DNA of 8,514 nucleotides from NCBI GenBank assembly GCA_021732895.1, contig JAKFWE010000122.1, forward strand, positions 1 to 8,514, given 5' to 3'. Position numbers and translations under genes: made by a program. The notes beneath the pieces were generated by a model. The model saw only the letters and a program-made list of their open reading frames with translations, had not been told where the DNA came from and made no database searches. Numbering within the stretch: the stretch's first letter is position 1; each line of letters begins with the position of its first letter. This DNA is from Allobosea sp. GTDB taxonomy: Bacteria > Pseudomonadota > Alphaproteobacteria > Rhizobiales > Beijerinckiaceae. This document shows positions 7,863-8,514 of this stretch, in pieces.

Positions 7863-8465
7863 CTACGAGCCGCCAAGTTCCGCGAACCGCGCCAGGAATC
7901 GATCCTGCGCCATCTCCGCCGGCAACGGGTCGAGCCAGGCGGTGGCGCTGTGCGGCAGGGCTCTTGGCCGGCCGAAATGGGTCAGCGCCTCCTGCCGGTC
8001 GAAGCCGGCCAGTTGCGTCGCCTCGAGGAAGGCCGCGATCCTGTCGGCGTCCTTGATCTTGCGCCTGAGCGCCGCCGGCGGCTCCGGCGGCAGGCCAAAG
8101 CGCCGGTGCACGGCTGAAAGCAGCCTTGCCTCGACGCCCTTGTAGCCGTCGCCGAGCATCGCCTTGAACGGCGAGATCATGTCGCCGATGACGTATTCCG
8201 GCGCGTCGTGCAGCAGCGCCGTCAGCCGCTGCTCCGGAGTCCAGCCGGGGTCGAGGTGGACGGTTATCGCCTCGACCAGCAGGCAATGCTGCGCCACCGA
8301 GAAGGGGTGCGCGCCATGGGTCTGGCCGTTCCAGCGCGCGACGCGGGCGAGGCCATGGGCGATGTCGGCGATCTCGATGTCGAGCGGGGAGGGGTCGAGC
8401 AGATCGAGCCGGCGGCCGGACAGCATGCGCTGCCAGGCGCGCGGCGGGGGTGTTTCCCTCGCCAT
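7863..8465 (-). CDS. HD-domain phosphohydrolase, YfbR-like
   Basis: This 200-residue cytoplasmic metal-dependent phosphohydrolase has the HD fold. The characteristic residues are His60 in SVAQHCLLVEA, His86-Asp87 in LLHDAPEYVIGD, and Asp141 in KIKDADRIAAFLEA. Glu90 stands four residues after His86, as does the catalytic Glu72 of E. coli YfbR. YfbR is a 5'-deoxyribonucleotidase acting on dNMPs, so a role in nucleotide pool control is a reasonable inference, not proven here. The extra 30 residues at the N terminus (WQRMLSGRRLDLLDP) are a common extension in HD proteins of this group. The ATG at 8465 lacks an obvious Shine-Dalgarno and comes one base after a TGA, which suggests translational coupling to an upstream gene beyond the window. 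The stop is followed by a 120-bp gap before aceB, read in the same direction. A functional link to the glyoxylate shunt is not apparent. Confidence 0.9.
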   Translation of the reverse strand: MARETPPPRAWQRMLSGRRLDLLDPSPLDIEIADIAHGLARVARWNGQTHGAHPFSVAQHCLLVEAITVHLDPGWTPEQRLTALLHDAPEYVIGDMISPFKAMLGDGYKGVEARLLSAVHRRFGLPPEPPAALRRKIKDADRIAAFLEATQLAGFDRQEALTHFGRPRALPHSATAWLDPLPAEMAQDRFLARFAELGGS

Positions 8466-8466
8466 G

Positions 8467-8514
8467 TCAGGCCGCCGGCCGCACGTCGCGCGCCAGCGCG
8501 GCGCATTCCTCGCG
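8467..8514 (-). CDS. Possible C-terminal end of an upstream gene (cut by window edge)
   Basis: On the minus strand an open frame enters from the right edge and reads REECAALARDVRPAA before a TGA at 8469-8467, one base ahead of the HD-hydrolase ATG. The tight stop-start spacing and the lack of a ribosome site for the next gene suggest a real coding end, transcribed together with the hydrolase. Fifteen residues are too few to identify the product. Confidence 0.4.
   Translation of the reverse strand, partial: REECAALARDVRPAA

Overview
This is a GC-rich bacterial window packed with genes on both strands. It most resembles an alphaproteobacterium of the order Hyphomicrobiales. The evidence is the small Omp25/Omp31-type beta-barrel protein with a WTGFYVG motif, the base composition, and the mix of formate-tetrahydrofolate ligase with an A-type malate synthase. 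The genus cannot be fixed from sequence alone.

Left part (1-1803), minus strand: the first 151 codons of formate-tetrahydrofolate ligase (fhs), cut by the window edge. Upstream of it lies an outer-membrane beta-barrel protein gene, separated from fhs by a clear intrinsic terminator (576-603). A gene-free stretch of about 400 bp (1406-1803) follows. It is locally AT-rich and carries several short dyads and direct repeats, probably the regulatory region of the outer-membrane protein gene and possibly of the divergent gene to its right.

Middle (1804-4812): a Tat-exported intradiol-dioxygenase-like protein (+) converges on a glutathione S-transferase of the YfcG/Nu-like type (-). The GST is divergent from gpmI (+), the cofactor-independent phosphoglycerate mutase, which has its full catalytic set.

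Right (4985-8514): two adjacent, paralogous proteins with the CxxCxxCC cysteine cluster (YkgJ-like), joined by a 4-nt GTGA stop/start overlap. The second ends 19 nt inside the 3' end of the convergent malate synthase A gene (aceB). Upstream of aceB on the same strand is an HD-domain phosphohydrolase of the YfbR type. Its ATG lies one base after a stop codon that may end a further gene cut by the window edge.

Most genes are ordinary housekeeping or accessory metabolism: one-carbon units, lower glycolysis, glyoxylate shunt and thiol chemistry. I see no phage, IS element, CRISPR array, tRNA or rRNA. The least explained element is the tandem pair of cysteine-cluster proteins. The next most interesting are the dyad-rich region upstream of the outer-membrane protein gene and the dyad in the fhs leader. 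Nothing here convincingly amounts to a wholly new system.
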